This document shows, in pieces, positions 10,921 to 25,275 of a stretch of 64,000 nucleotides of DNA. The DNA comes from Typha latifolia (lineage: Eukaryota > Streptophyta > Magnoliopsida > Poales > Typhaceae). The position numbers and the translations under genes are program-made. Below the pieces are notes generated by a model, which was not told the origin of the DNA, did not search any database, and saw only the letters and a program-made list of their open reading frames with translations. The stretch covers positions 7,730,850 to 7,794,849 of the forward strand of contig CM034113.1 in NCBI GenBank assembly GCA_019914945.1. Reading direction: 5' to 3'. Positions within the stretch are counted from its first letter, which is position 1, and each line of letters begins with the position of its first letter.

Positions 10921-13192
10921 CAATATGTTTTATTCTATCCTCATTCCTTTCTCTATTATTAACTAGAATAATTTCAAATTAAAATAGGGTATTTATAAGT
11001 AAATTACACCTTATATATTATATGATTTATATTTTACTTTTGGTGATTTTATAATTTGACTTTTTATTATAATTTTTGTTTAGCACTTAGACATTATTTC
11101 GACTAATTGAGATAAAATTATTAAAATACTTGTATTTATTATTTTTCTTTTTTTTTTGCCCTTTTTAAGTATTTAAAAATTATTTTATATATTATATTAA
11201 AAAAATTTTGTTGGTACCAAAGAAAAATAATGGTTGGATTTGTAAAATTCTTAATATATATTATTTGGGTCATTATTAGATTATTATACTTATATTATAA
11301 TTTTTTTCTCTTTTATATTTTAAGTGGAATGGATATAAGTATTTTTAATTTTTAATATCAGAAGATGTGATAACCATACCTTAAAAAAATAAATAGGCAC
11401 TGTAAGTTAATACAGAGTTATAAGCATGCATTATGGGGTTATAAACTCGCACTGCAGCATATTGTGAGGTTATAAATTTGCGTTATAGAAAAATTGTGTC
11501 GGCTAAATTTTTTTTTTTAAATTTTTATAGAATTTACTAATTTGAAAAAAAATAAATCTCAACTGTAGGTGAAATGACTAATATTTAAAGAAAGATAGAT
11601 GAGAGAGAATAGTTGAGATAATCGATATTTAACAGAAGAGATAGTGGAGATAGAGAATCTCAACTATAACTGAAATGATATGTAATTAAATGTTGTCTAA
11701 TTTATAAGTAAAATAGTAATTGTAGATTATTATTAAATTAGTTTTTAAAAATTATATGGAATAAGATAAGAGAGAATAGTGGAAAACTATACTAATAATA
11801 AAGTAAAATGTTTAGTTACAACACTAGAATAATGTGACTTATTCTAGAATAAGACTATTCTATTCTAAACTGAACAGAGGGCTTAAAAAGTAGAATGATC
11901 AAAAGTTTGATAATTTTAACGGAATATTATCCTCACCATCAGTTTTGGGAAAAGAAAAAGGCGCGAGATTTTTGTGCAATTTTATGCTGCTCGTTTCCTG
12001 TTTGACGAAATGCGTCAGAGAACCATGTTTAATTATACGAACCATTAGAAAGTAAAAGGGAGCTTGGATATTGTTCAAGACCAGAGAAACATAACAACCA
12101 TAGAGCGTTTCCTGATCAAAGAGCTGCATCAAAGTGCACATCAAACATTTCGCAATGGTATGGGAGAAAATTTTGCCACCAATAAGAAGATACAGAGAGT
12201 GATTTCTTCAAGCGAACCTGGTCCTTTTTCTCTCCTAAGATAATTTTTGTTGTGGAATCCTGCACCAATCTAGATGGAGATTTGGGAACTCGTCATAATC
12301 TTGATAGAGATTTGTGGAATTAGTCTCGTTAAGGTCAAGAGAAAGGGGACGCGTCCAAATTAAGACATCCAGAAAGGAACAGTCTTCCGAGGAGGAGGAG
12401 TGCAAAGAGAAGAAGAAGAAGAAGAAAAAAAATCTTTTCCAGAACATCTTATCCGGTAGAGAGAATATTATAGAAAAAATTGATTGAAAACACCACATAT
12501 TTCACCTTTATTATCATTTATTTAATCCTCAAAAACACCACGAGTTAAATTTAAATACTGATGAAATAAAAAATATTTTGTTAATTAAAAACGTTTGAGG
12601 TATTTTTTTTTTTTTTTATAAAGGTGGTGGATTGAAATTAAGTTAACTTATCAATTACTTTAAAGATTTAAATGATTAAAGGATTAACAACTCATAACTT
12701 GGAATAGTGAGATGAGTTAACGGAGTTAATAAGAGCAGAAGGCCGACACAGAATCTTTAAGAAAAGATGCGTCAATCAATGGGCTGGAATTAGAGTAATA
12801 GAAGCAAAGTTTGACCGAGTAGATAGAGGAATCTGTTAAGAATTTATACAATTTGATCCCAAAATTATTCACCAAGTGGCAACGTTCCATGTTCATTCTA
12901 CATCACTAGTGACCTATTTCAACCACTCTATGTGCTAGTTTTCCTTCCCTAGAAATATCATTAAGATTAACACAAGATAATCTTGTTTAAGCAAATAAGA
13001 CAAGAAATTTTTTTTTTTTTTGACTATTCTAATTAGTGAATTTAGTTTTAAATCCGGGCACCGATTAGCATAAATTAAACATAATTTATCCCAAATCATC
13101 ATGCATTAACCTATATACCCACAAGAATAAAGATATTCTTGATCATGATTAACCTCGCTAACTATACTACTAATTTGCTGATTAGTTTCATT
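10921..13192. other. AT-rich intergenic DNA upstream of ADH1
   Basis: No gene was recognised. The part at about 10985-11100 resembles one arm of the second foldback family (see 17909-18298). Short frames at 11899-12144 and 12235-12498 on the minus strand have no domain and include a (GAA)n run, so they are not called. Confidence 0.5.
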
Positions 13193-13211
13193 GCATCAAG
13201 TCAAAAGGTTG

Positions 13212-13286
13212 AAACCAGCCAATGGGAAAAGACCCAAACTTTACAACCAATTGGCTAAGAAAACCAGGGTTGGTTTCCCAAAACCA
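13212..13286 (+). promoter_or_regulatory. Cluster of anaerobic response motifs (ARE) upstream of ADH1
   Basis: Four copies of the ARE/GT-motif AAACCA (or its complement TGGTTT) fall within 75 bp: 13212-13217, 13261-13266, 13271-13276 (reverse) and 13281-13286. Two CCAAT boxes lie between them (13219-13223, and the palindrome CCAATTGG at 13247-13254). AAACCA/TGGTTT is the established cis element for low-oxygen induction of plant ADH1. The cluster is about 270 bp upstream of the TATA box. Confidence 0.65.
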
Positions 13287-13552
13287 GCTCAGAAGAAAAT
13301 ATATCAAAAGTCAGACCCCCCTTATCCTATTCCTCTGCCAATAAACCCAAATTATTCTCCCCGTCCATTCCCCTTTCTCCCTTGTCTCACTGGTGGATGT
13401 CGCTTAGTAAAACGTCACGCGACGGGACACCGGAACGAAACCCCGGCTTTACGAGAACGCCGTGGTATAAGGATTCCTGGCGACGAGGAAGCAAACAAGG
13501 GGAACTGAATAAAGAAAGGTGATCAAATCGGAGTTGCCTCTTGTCTTTGTAG

Positions 13553-13560
13553 CTATAAAT
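13553..13560 (+). promoter_or_regulatory. TATA box of ADH1
   Basis: TATAAATA lies 133 bp before the ATG at 13693. It predicts transcription from around 13585 and a leader of about 105 nt that contains a (GA)n run at about 13638-13658. Confidence 0.65.
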
Positions 13561-13692
13561 AGCAGTGGGTTGGATTGGTCTCTCTCCAGCTTAGTTGTGG
13601 AGAGCAGTGCAAAGGAGCGATCTTTAGAGAAGCGTTTGAGAGAGAGAGAGAGAGAGAGTGAGTGAGAAGGTGTTTGGAGAAGAGTGGAAGAG

Positions 13693-16651
<2,959 letters not shown>

Positions 16652-17587
16652 AACTAATCGGATCTGGCCTGTGGAAGCTACTCTCATATATGATGAACTG
16701 ATTAGGGGAAGTGAGCATGTGTAGTTCTCTTTTGTTCTTGAATAAAATGGGCATATGAGGTTGATTGGAGATGAGCTTTGTAGTTCTCTCTTTTGTTCTT
16801 TTCCTTTTTGTACTGTGTAATGTCCTTTTGCTTGTAACTAGCTTGCCACAGATTAATAACAGTTGAAACTTTACCACCACGTATTGTATATCTTGACTCC
16901 ATACTTACTGTTTCATTTAAAAAAAAAGGAAAGAAAGAATTATAAACTCATTCAAAGCATATCAGGCTTTTAACAATTGTATGAATGACTCTAATTGAGC
17001 ACTACACTTTTAACAGGCTTTTAGCAAGCTGAGCTCAGTTTACTCCCAATCTGGTACCGTATAAGTTATCAGGTTACAACTGATGTATTAATTGCGCGTA
17101 TCCGATGACTTTATGCCTACCATCTTTGAGTTAAAAGATCAACCTGTGCTCTTTTTTTTAATATTAGTGTAAAAATGTTCCATGGATTGATTCAATAACG
17201 AGGAAAAGATACTGTTAATATGAGTTCCTGTGTTTCAAAATTACTACTGTATTAGGGAAGATTGAGAACTGGTTATAAAGTTTATTTAACAGTAAAGGAT
17301 GTTAAAATAATTCAAATATTTTCTAGCCAATCACAGGCTGCCAGGCAGGAAGAAATTTTTTTTTCACATTTTACATTTTCTTAGAGCTGTTTTTCATTTC
17401 ACACCCTATATTATAACTTCATCTTTTTACGCCATGTCATTCTACTATTTTTGAGCAATTACATATTTGCCCCTGTGGTTTCACCCCATTGTGATTCCAT
17501 TTGTATGGATTATATTCAAACTAAATTTATTAATTTTTTATTATATTTGACTAATGTATAAGTTGAATTTGAAAATATCCAACTTTT
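16652..17587. other. ADH1 3' region and spacer
   Basis: The ADH1 3' UTR contains AATAAA at 16741-16746 and a near-repeat of about 20 bp (around 16720-16740 and 16780-16803, both reading tgtagttctc then ttttgttct). The rest is AT-rich and no gene is seen. Confidence 0.55.
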
Positions 17588-17715
17588 CAACGCATTTAGA
17601 ATAATACCAATCGAATTTCAGATAAAAAATGTGATAAAAATGTATATATATGTTTAATATATCTGTCATATATTTGTTATTTGAAATCTGATCGGTATTA
17701 TTCTAAATACATTAA
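17588..17715. repeat. Inverted repeat, possible foldback element core
   Basis: The arm at about 17598-17628 (starting AGAATAATACCAATCGAATT) is complementary to the arm at about 17674-17704 (ending TCTGATCGGTATTATTCT), with a few mismatches and an AT-rich loop of about 45 bp. Further weak complementarity may extend outwards. The ends of any larger element are not clear. Confidence 0.55.
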
Positions 17716-17908
17716 AAAAATTTATCAAATTATTTACAACTTTATTTCTAATGAGTATTTTTAAATTTGATTTACAGTAAAATATGATAAAAAATAAATA
17801 ATTTTAATTTTAATATAATTACGAGGGAGTAAAATGATAAAAATAAAATTATAAGCGAATGAATCAATTTAGACATAACTATGGAATTTTATTCGGCACT
17901 TATATTTA

Positions 17909-18298
17909 TTAAGGTATTTTACAAATTACATCTTATATTTTACCTATTTTGTGATTCACATTTGTTTTTGACGATTTTGTAATCGAACACCTCCTTTTTC
18001 TCTAAAATTCTCATTTAACACCTTAACAAAGGTGTTATTTTGACTAACTAATATCAACCAAATTACTAAAATACCATCATCACTATTTTTCCTCTCTTTG
18101 CCCCTTCTCTGAAGAAGGTATGAGTAATTTAGGTATATTTTATATATTATAATAAAATATTTCTTTACTAATACCATTTAAATTAACAGAGGCTATTAAA
18201 TAAGAATTATAAGGAAGGGTCGAATTATAAAATTTCAAAGATAGGATGGGAATTACAAAATAGATAAAATGTAAGATGTGATTTATAAAATTCCTTAA
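17909..18298. mobile_element. Foldback MITE, family 2
   Basis: The left end (TTAAGGTATTTTACAAATT at 17909) and the right end (ending AAAATTCCTTAA at 18298) are imperfect inverted repeats over roughly 85 bp. The middle is unrelated AT-rich DNA. No convincing target-site duplication was found. A similar single arm lies near 10985-11100, so this is probably a repeat family. It has no coding capacity. Confidence 0.65.
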
Positions 18299-18480
18299 TC
18301 TTCGATTGGGTGTAAATCTTAATAAACAGATAAAAATTAGGGTTACAATTGAAAAGAATCCCTTTACTTTTGACTCTCTCCTCCATCACTTTTCCTTTCT
18401 TTAGTAAGATGACAAACTTTATGGAAAGATAGAATGTTCTGAGAACCATCCTTTAACCATAATTATGAACAATCTTTTAC

Positions 18481-18523
<43 letters not shown>

Positions 18524-19813
18524 AAGATGGAGTCAAGTTCACAAATAAGTTTGATGAAAAGGACAAAGGGATTCATGTCACCTCTCTCTTACATAAAGGT
18601 GATTGCTTTTGAATATGGAAGACTGCATGTGAGATTGGTCCTCAAATATTAGTTACTTCCATGGCTTTTGATCATCCACTATATCATTCATATGCTTTTT
18701 AAATTTATCTATATTGTTGTACAACTTAGACAAAGAGGAGAGCATTCCCAAGCATAGTAATATGTGATCAACTCAATTTCGATCTAAAATTTTCTGTTCT
18801 TTCTAAGGTTTAATAACTGAAATCGATTGAACAGAGATGGAAAGACGTCTGTTTCTGATAATTATCGGCTAAAACCAATTCATTTTGATTCATAATTTCT
18901 CTGTTCTTTTTCAGGGATTAAAACTGAAACTTGGAATCAAGAAATTATCCTTCAGGTTCACTTTGGAAGAGGTTATCATGAACAAAGAAAGTAGTCACCT
19001 TGTACTATTCATGGAAAATAATACATAAAAACTTTGATCTTTTCCTTTGTATGCATCCCTCCTATCATCAACCAACCTCCTAACATGGCAAATGCACCAA
19101 CTAGTCCTATTTCTCATTAACATCTATAGTCATTGATATAGCGACTTCCAACCACAAAGTTAAAAGCCATTAAAGCAAGCTACAAAGTCCCTAAGCTAAT
19201 TACTAACTAATAGCAGAAAGAATGATGCATGCCAATCCCAACTTTTTTTGATAGTTTGATCTCATTGTGGGGGCCTTCAATGCACCAAAATTGAAGACAA
19301 CCAACATGGAGATCATTAAATGTGGTAGTTCTGCTGATATAGAAAGGCTTTAAACAAAGAGGGTGCATGCTCTTAGCTTGATCACAGCTCACCACTTTGG
19401 TTGAGCAATCTGTCCTCATTTAAGTGATGATGATGGTCACCCCCAATTGTCACAATCCTTCCAGCCCAGATCATGCTAAACTTATATGATGATTTATTCT
19501 TGATGAATCATTATCCATTTTCACATAATCCCCCTCGTTTATTTCTCTCATGGCATACAGATCGACACTCTCTCGACTATGTAAAATCTCTGAAATGTAA
19601 GAAAATATCATCTGACCGTTGAGGATAAGATAATTATTTGATATTTCATATCGTAAATATAAAAAATGATGATAGTTTAGAGGGTTTTAGATATGATTAA
19701 CTATATAATTAAAAAATAGAACTCCTAGAGATGAAACCAACTTGGAGAGAGGAGACACATGTAACTCATATTCTGTTACCTGGAGGTCACAAGTGACACA
19801 TATCCCACTTGGC
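18299..19813. other. Upstream region of the peroxidase gene
   Basis: The region holds an (AT)n microsatellite at 18483-18521 and otherwise ordinary AT-rich DNA. A small frame on the minus strand (19207-19419) has no domain and is not called. Confidence 0.5.
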
Positions 19814-19814
19814 C

Positions 19815-19820
19815 TATAAA
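19815..19820 (+). promoter_or_regulatory. TATA box of the peroxidase gene
   Basis: TATAAA in the context ggcctataaaatgag lies 86 bp upstream of the ATG. It is followed by a CT-rich leader of about 55 nt. Confidence 0.6.
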
Positions 19821-19900
19821 ATGAGTCATAACTTCTTGTACTAACTCCAATCTCTTTTTCTTCTTTCTTCTCCTCACACCTCCTTCCTCAACCTAGAGCC

Positions 19901-21350
19901 ATGTCCTTGCCAATTGCTTTGTTCATTGTCCTCTTCTCCTCTCTCCAGTTGCTCATAGAAGGGCAACTCCAAGTGGGCTTCTACTCCAACTCATGCCCAA
20001 ATGCTGAGTCAATTGTGAGCTCAGTTGTCAGGCAAGCTGCTAGCTCTGACCCTACCATTCCTCCAGCTTTGCTTAGGCTCCATTTCCATGACTGCATGGT
20101 TCAAGTATCTATCTATCTACCAACCTATCTATCTATCCATCTCTCCATCTCTCTCTCTTTTGTTACACTTAACAAAATGAAGTAGTTATTGCTAACATGC
20201 AGTTTTGTGAATTCTTGTTGCTTGTGTAAGGGTTGTGATGGGTCAATACTGATCCAAAAGCTAAGCAGTGGATCACCAGAGAAGGACAACCAGAACCATG
20301 CCGGATTGCGAGGATTCCAGGTTATCGACGCGGCGAAATCGCAACTCGAAGCTCAGTGCCCTGGAGTAGTCTCTTGTGCAGACATTGTAGCACTTGCAGC
20401 TAGAGACTCTATTGTTCTGGTATATAACATATATATATATATATATATAGTTTTAATTTACATTTAAAAATAGATTTGGAAGTTAACCTAGCTAAAACAA
20501 GTGAATTATATATGCATGTGGTTGTATTATGTATTGCAGGCACAAGGACCATCTTATGATGTGCCGACTGGGAGAAGAGATGGTAGAGTTTCCAGTCTTT
20601 CAGATGCCAATGGCATGCCTGCAGTCGATGAGTCAGTTGCAGCTCTTAAAGCAAAGTTTGCAGCCAAGGGCCTTACTGCAAAAGACCTAGTACTCCTCAC
20701 TGGTAAAATTATCTATCTTTCTTATAAAACTATTTCAACAAGTTTCGCATCGTTATTCTCTGTCAGCTTAAGCTTTTGTACCGCCGTACTAATTTATTTA
20801 TATATTTTCACTTTATTGGCATATAATAGTACTTTTGAAACATAACATTAAAACTATCGTTCTCTGTCAACTTAAGCTTTTGTATAGATGTAAATACTGA
20901 TCGATTTGTTCATACATTTTATCCCTAGCGGCACATACCATCGGCACGACAGCATGCTTCTTTCTTGAGAATCGACTCTATAGCTTCTCGCCGAGTGGCG
21001 GCTCAGATCCATCTATAAATCCAGAGTTTCTCCCTGAACTTCAGTCGCGGTGCCCCCAGGGCGGCAACGTGAACATCCGGCTACCACTCGACCGTGGGAG
21101 TGAGAACATGTTCGACAAACAGATACTCCGCAACATCCAATCGGGCTTCGCGGCGATTAGATCCGATGCGATATTGTATACTGATAGCTCAACCAAGGAG
21201 ATCATCGACTCATACACTGGATTCTTGAATGAAATCTTCGGGCCATATTTTGAGTCGGATTTCGTAGAATCTATTGTTAAGATGGGGAAGATTGGTGTGA
21301 AGACCGGAAGGAGCGGAGAAATAAGGAAAGTTTGTTCTTCTTTCAATTGA
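19901..21350 (+). CDS. Class III (secretory) peroxidase
   Basis: Four exons, 19901-20104, 20231-20419, 20540-20702 and 20929-21350, give 325 residues. Four exons is the classic class III layout. A signal peptide (about 1-21) precedes [16 protein letters not shown]. The distal haem site is RLHFHDC with Arg59 and His63; the proximal haem ligand is His188 in AAHTIG. Cys pairs and calcium-site motifs ([21 protein letters not shown]) are present. The enzyme uses H2O2 to oxidise phenolics in the cell wall or vacuole. The closest group by eye is Peroxidase N1/PRX25-like. The residue after the distal HDC is Met where Phe is usual (HDCMVQ). Intron 2 carries an (AT)n run at 20429-20448. Confidence 0.96.
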
Positions 21351-22080
21351 GGTGGAGTGGTAGGTTGTTCATTTCATAAGTGTGTGCGCACTAATTTGTG
21401 ATATAAAAGATATAATGTTACAGAAATATCTGTATATGTTGAGAGGAATGAAAACTTTATTATCACATATTTGTAATATGAAGCTTCAAAAATCCAAATG
21501 GGAACTTGTGCTCATTCTTTTGGAAACTTCCATGTCTCATAATTTTAATTTGGTGTCCTTTTCAGTGCTTCCAAATCAACTTTATTTCTTCTATTTTTCC
21601 TTTCAAATACGTTCAAATTTAATGCAATGTTTATCAATTAAATACTCCCAAAGTTAGCTGCAACAAAAAAACACGGCCAGGGAGAACTTAGGCTGTTACC
21701 CGTGATTAACGAAACTTTGCTTTAATTATTGGATATTTTTTTATAAATTAGGGAAATTTTTCTCAAAACTGTATATTTACACCTATAATTCTAATGTGGG
21801 TGCTGAAATTAATTAAATTAAGATTGTTTCCTCTTCTTCTTCTTAGTTTTTTTTATTTATTTTTTTTATTTTTACATTCTAATCCACCTACTTGGATTTG
21901 CAATTTAAGTCCATCTAGCTTATTTAACCCACATATTAAGGTCTGCTTCTATAATTTCAATTCCATTTATTAAGGTTTGTTTCACAAGCAGGTGTAACAA
22001 CTATTTGACGCACTTCTTAGCCAGTATGCCCATTTTGGACATGCCTTTGTACTTCTGATCATTAATGAATATTGATTTGT
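21351..22080. other. Peroxidase 3' region
   Basis: Peroxidase 3' UTR and AT-rich spacer. No other gene or element was recognised. Confidence 0.5.
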
Positions 22081-22173
22081 CTACGTACTTTTATTGGTAC
22101 TCGGACAAATCCTACGTACTTTTATTCGTACTCAAACAAATCCTACGTACTTTTATTGGTACTCAGACAAATC
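22081..22173 (+). repeat. Three tandem copies of a 31-bp unit
   Basis: The unit begins CTACGTACTTTTATTGGTAC and is repeated at 22081, 22112 and 22143 with one to three substitutions per copy. It is a minisatellite-like array. Each unit contains TACGTA, a palindromic ACGT core. Confidence 0.9.
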
Positions 22174-22247
22174 CTAGTATACCTCTCAAAAAGATTTATT
22201 TCATACGTATTATATGTATATGGATATACCTGTTTAAACTATCCTTA

Positions 22248-22621
22248 GGGTTAAATATAGTTTACGCTTCTGTACTTATGCCTAAAATTATTTTACTCTA
22301 CTATACTTCAAAAAGTCTCAAACCAGTCTATGTATTTATGACTAAAGTGATACAGTTAATTTTTTTATTAAATAAAATTTATTAAATTTAACTGAGTATT
22401 ATGACTATTTTGGTAGTTTTGCTGTATTATATTAAAATCTGCATGTGTTTTCTAACATATACAATAGGGGCATTTTAGTTATTTTGACGTCATTCAGTTA
22501 AGTTTAACAGAAAAACTAACTGTTATCTTTATTTATAAGTATAAGGACTAGTTTGAGACTTTTTGAAATATATAGGGTAAAGTAATTTTGAGCATAAATA
22601 CAGAAAGTAAAATATATTTAA
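22248..22621. mobile_element. Foldback MITE, family 1, copy 2
   Basis: The left arm (GGGTTAAATATAGTTTACGC) and right arm (ending GTAAAATATATTTAA) are inverted repeats of about 115 bp. They share sequence with the element at 10066-10403, including the internal CAAAAAGTCTCAAACCAGTC-like block. The flanking duplication is too degraded to define. Confidence 0.7.
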
Positions 22622-22647
22622 ATTAATATCTTTTATATAAATATATG

Positions 22648-22760
22648 TTTTTTTTTGGTATTTTTTAGATAAGGTGAGAACTTAACGGTAAACGAGCGAT
22701 GCTGGGACTCGAATCCAGCTAAACTTAGATAACATGATCCCTTTTAATCATTTGAGTATT
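22648..22760 (-). mobile_element. SINE-like piece with a polymerase III B-box
   Basis: On the minus strand this contains GGATTCGAGTCCC, close to the tRNA B-box, and further on an A-rich tail (AAAAAATACCAAAAAAAAA at about 22648-22666). The A-box is not clear. It sits directly beside the right end of the foldback MITE. It could be a tRNA-derived SINE remnant. Confidence 0.35.
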
Positions 22761-24519
22761 GATTCTTTTTTACAAATATAAGTTAAAATTTTGATAATTT
22801 AATAGAGGGAAGAAAAAAAGATATCTCTAGTTTGCTAGGTTTAAACAATGGTTTTTAAGAGATATACTACAAATATCAACTATAAAAAGGTATCAAGTAA
22901 AGTTCCAGTCACTTCAAAAATATATATTTTTTATTCTGAAATATAATTTATTTTAGAATAACGACTAAACATCAAAATTACATCGTATACCACACACTAA
23001 TCTAATTACTAATTTACCCTTAATATATATCTTATCAACCTATTTTATATCAAACAAAAAAAAAGCATGCTAATTTCATAAAAGTAACTTCTTCTTTTTT
23101 CATTTTCTCTTCACTTTCTATCACATTAAAAATAATTAATACATTATTATTATTATAGAATGCAAGTGAAGGTAAGAATATTTATTCCTGAAATAAAAAT
23201 CTCAATTTAGGAATAACAAGAACAAATTTATATTCTAGAATTAATCTTATGCTTAAAGTAAATGGGCCCTAAACCATAAATACAAGACAAAAACTGGAGT
23301 AGCAAATCTGCTATTAGATCATAGAGCTAGTATCTTAAATAAATCATAGACCAACTACCCAACTACCATTAATTTATTGATTGGAACATTCTAACTTACA
23401 AAAGCCACATTGAATTATTTCAGTTACCAAAACATTTGTGAACCAAAGTTTATAAAGCCCTAACCATGTAAAATCAGTAATATACATCATATTCTTGTAT
23501 TTGGAAATATCAGGCTTCATCTATGTTGACAACCTCATATTGAGAAGAGGGTGAAGATCACATCAGACAACTATTGCTATTATTATAATTATTATTAAGA
23601 AACCTGATACATAAAAGAAATGAAAAGATCAAGCAACAACACTTGAAATAAGCCCCATAACTTGATACTTGATAGACAACTACAACACCACAAGGAAGTA
23701 TACAAACTGCACGGATGATGGTCCAAGAGAAGACAAAGCAAAAAAAAAAAGGATTTTTGTGTAATCAACACAAAAATTTTCTAAAATATCATAATTATCA
23801 TTACATTTTTTTTTAAATATCATAATTGTTTGAGAAATTTTTTAGTTCTTTGAGAAACAATATTTTATTAGTCAAATCCTACTGATCACAGAGAAAAATA
23901 AAATTAGATTAAAAAAAGACTATTTGGCCCTTGGTATAAATTGCTTAAAATAGTTCTAAAGCTATCTAGTATTAACTGATTACCATAGGACAAGGAAATA
24001 AAATATTCTTTACACAAAAAAGCCAATTGATATATTTTTACACTCTAAAGTTCAAGAAATAAGTGTACTTAATTTATTTATATGTATTTGTTAACTTCAA
24101 CAATCATCAGTTAGGAATATTTTATGTTTATTCCGTTAAAAAATCAGCCATAATGGTAATTCTAAAGGAATCAAAAGATTTTAGTGGCAATTACGATATT
24201 TTATAGAATGTAGTGATAATTATAATATTTAAACATTTTTCAATGGCAGTTCTATCATGAGAAGATACTAATAATCATCAGATTATTTAGACATCTGGAT
24301 GAGCAACCTAGGTAGCATAACCTTTTGCACTATGTTAAGATAATAGTGAATATATTGGTCTGTTACCTGTTAAAGTAAAACTTTTTGATCAATTGATTAT
24401 CTAACAATCATAGTTTTTTTAAGTGGAAAGCTAGAACAGACCAACCCTAGCATGGCATGAACAAGTAAGAATCTTAAATTCAAGCAGACAATAAAAGTAG
24501 TGTTCACTTCCTACTTCTC
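22761..24519. other. AT-rich spacer before the aminotransferase cluster
   Basis: No gene, tRNA or clear element was recognised in this stretch of nearly 1.8 kb. Confidence 0.5.
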
Positions 24520-25275
24520 TAGTGAATGGTGGCCCTCTTGGTCCTGCAGTGTCCTCTAAGAACTTGGTTAGATATATATTTCTTTCGGCTGCAGTATATC
24601 TAGCATTCTACAATTTATATTAAACATTTTTCAGCCTTATCTGCAAGAGGACACTATAAAAAAAATCTCCTTTTGGGGGTACTGCAGATTGGAAATAGTT
24701 GAGCATTACTGGGTGGTCTTCAGTTTTGCTTTAACCAATGTATAGGGGATTGTTAATTTGTCTACAACTAATAAGATAAGAGAACAAACTATGTACTATT
24801 CATAGAAGCATACTGCTATGAGTTGCTGGTCTCGGCCACAGGATTGTATGTTTGAGAGCAAATCTATTGGCATACAGGAGACAACATCATTGACACATTC
24901 TATTTCTCCCAAAAAAGTTCAGAAAGAAAACTCAGTGACACATTCCAACCTTCAGGTTCAGGAAAACATGGATGTTACATTCATAAATTATACCATAATA
25001 GAGCTACCCATTAGTAATTCACCAAAATTTTAAGCTACAAAGACTACAAGTTGATAGCTTGATATCATCCAAACATACCAATTACAGCCATACAGACATC
25101 CTATGCATGGATCAATATATCTGACAAGAAGCAAATTGAAAGTATTTTTGAACATTGAGCAATATTTACCTCCTTTAGGTGATGGTGTCTTAGTTTGTTC
25201 TTCTCGTGGCATTAAATACTTGTGAAACTTATCCTAAACCAAGCAAATTCAGCACACCACCATCCTTCAGCCAAA

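Noticed and set aside
10687..10923. 78-residue protein on the minus strand
   Set aside because: It overlaps the USE/TATA unit on the other strand and has no similarity to a family I know. The GC-rich hairpins explain the open frame better.
12235..12498. Poly-Phe small protein on the minus strand
   Set aside because: The frame rests on a (GAA)n run and has no start context, domain or neighbour support.
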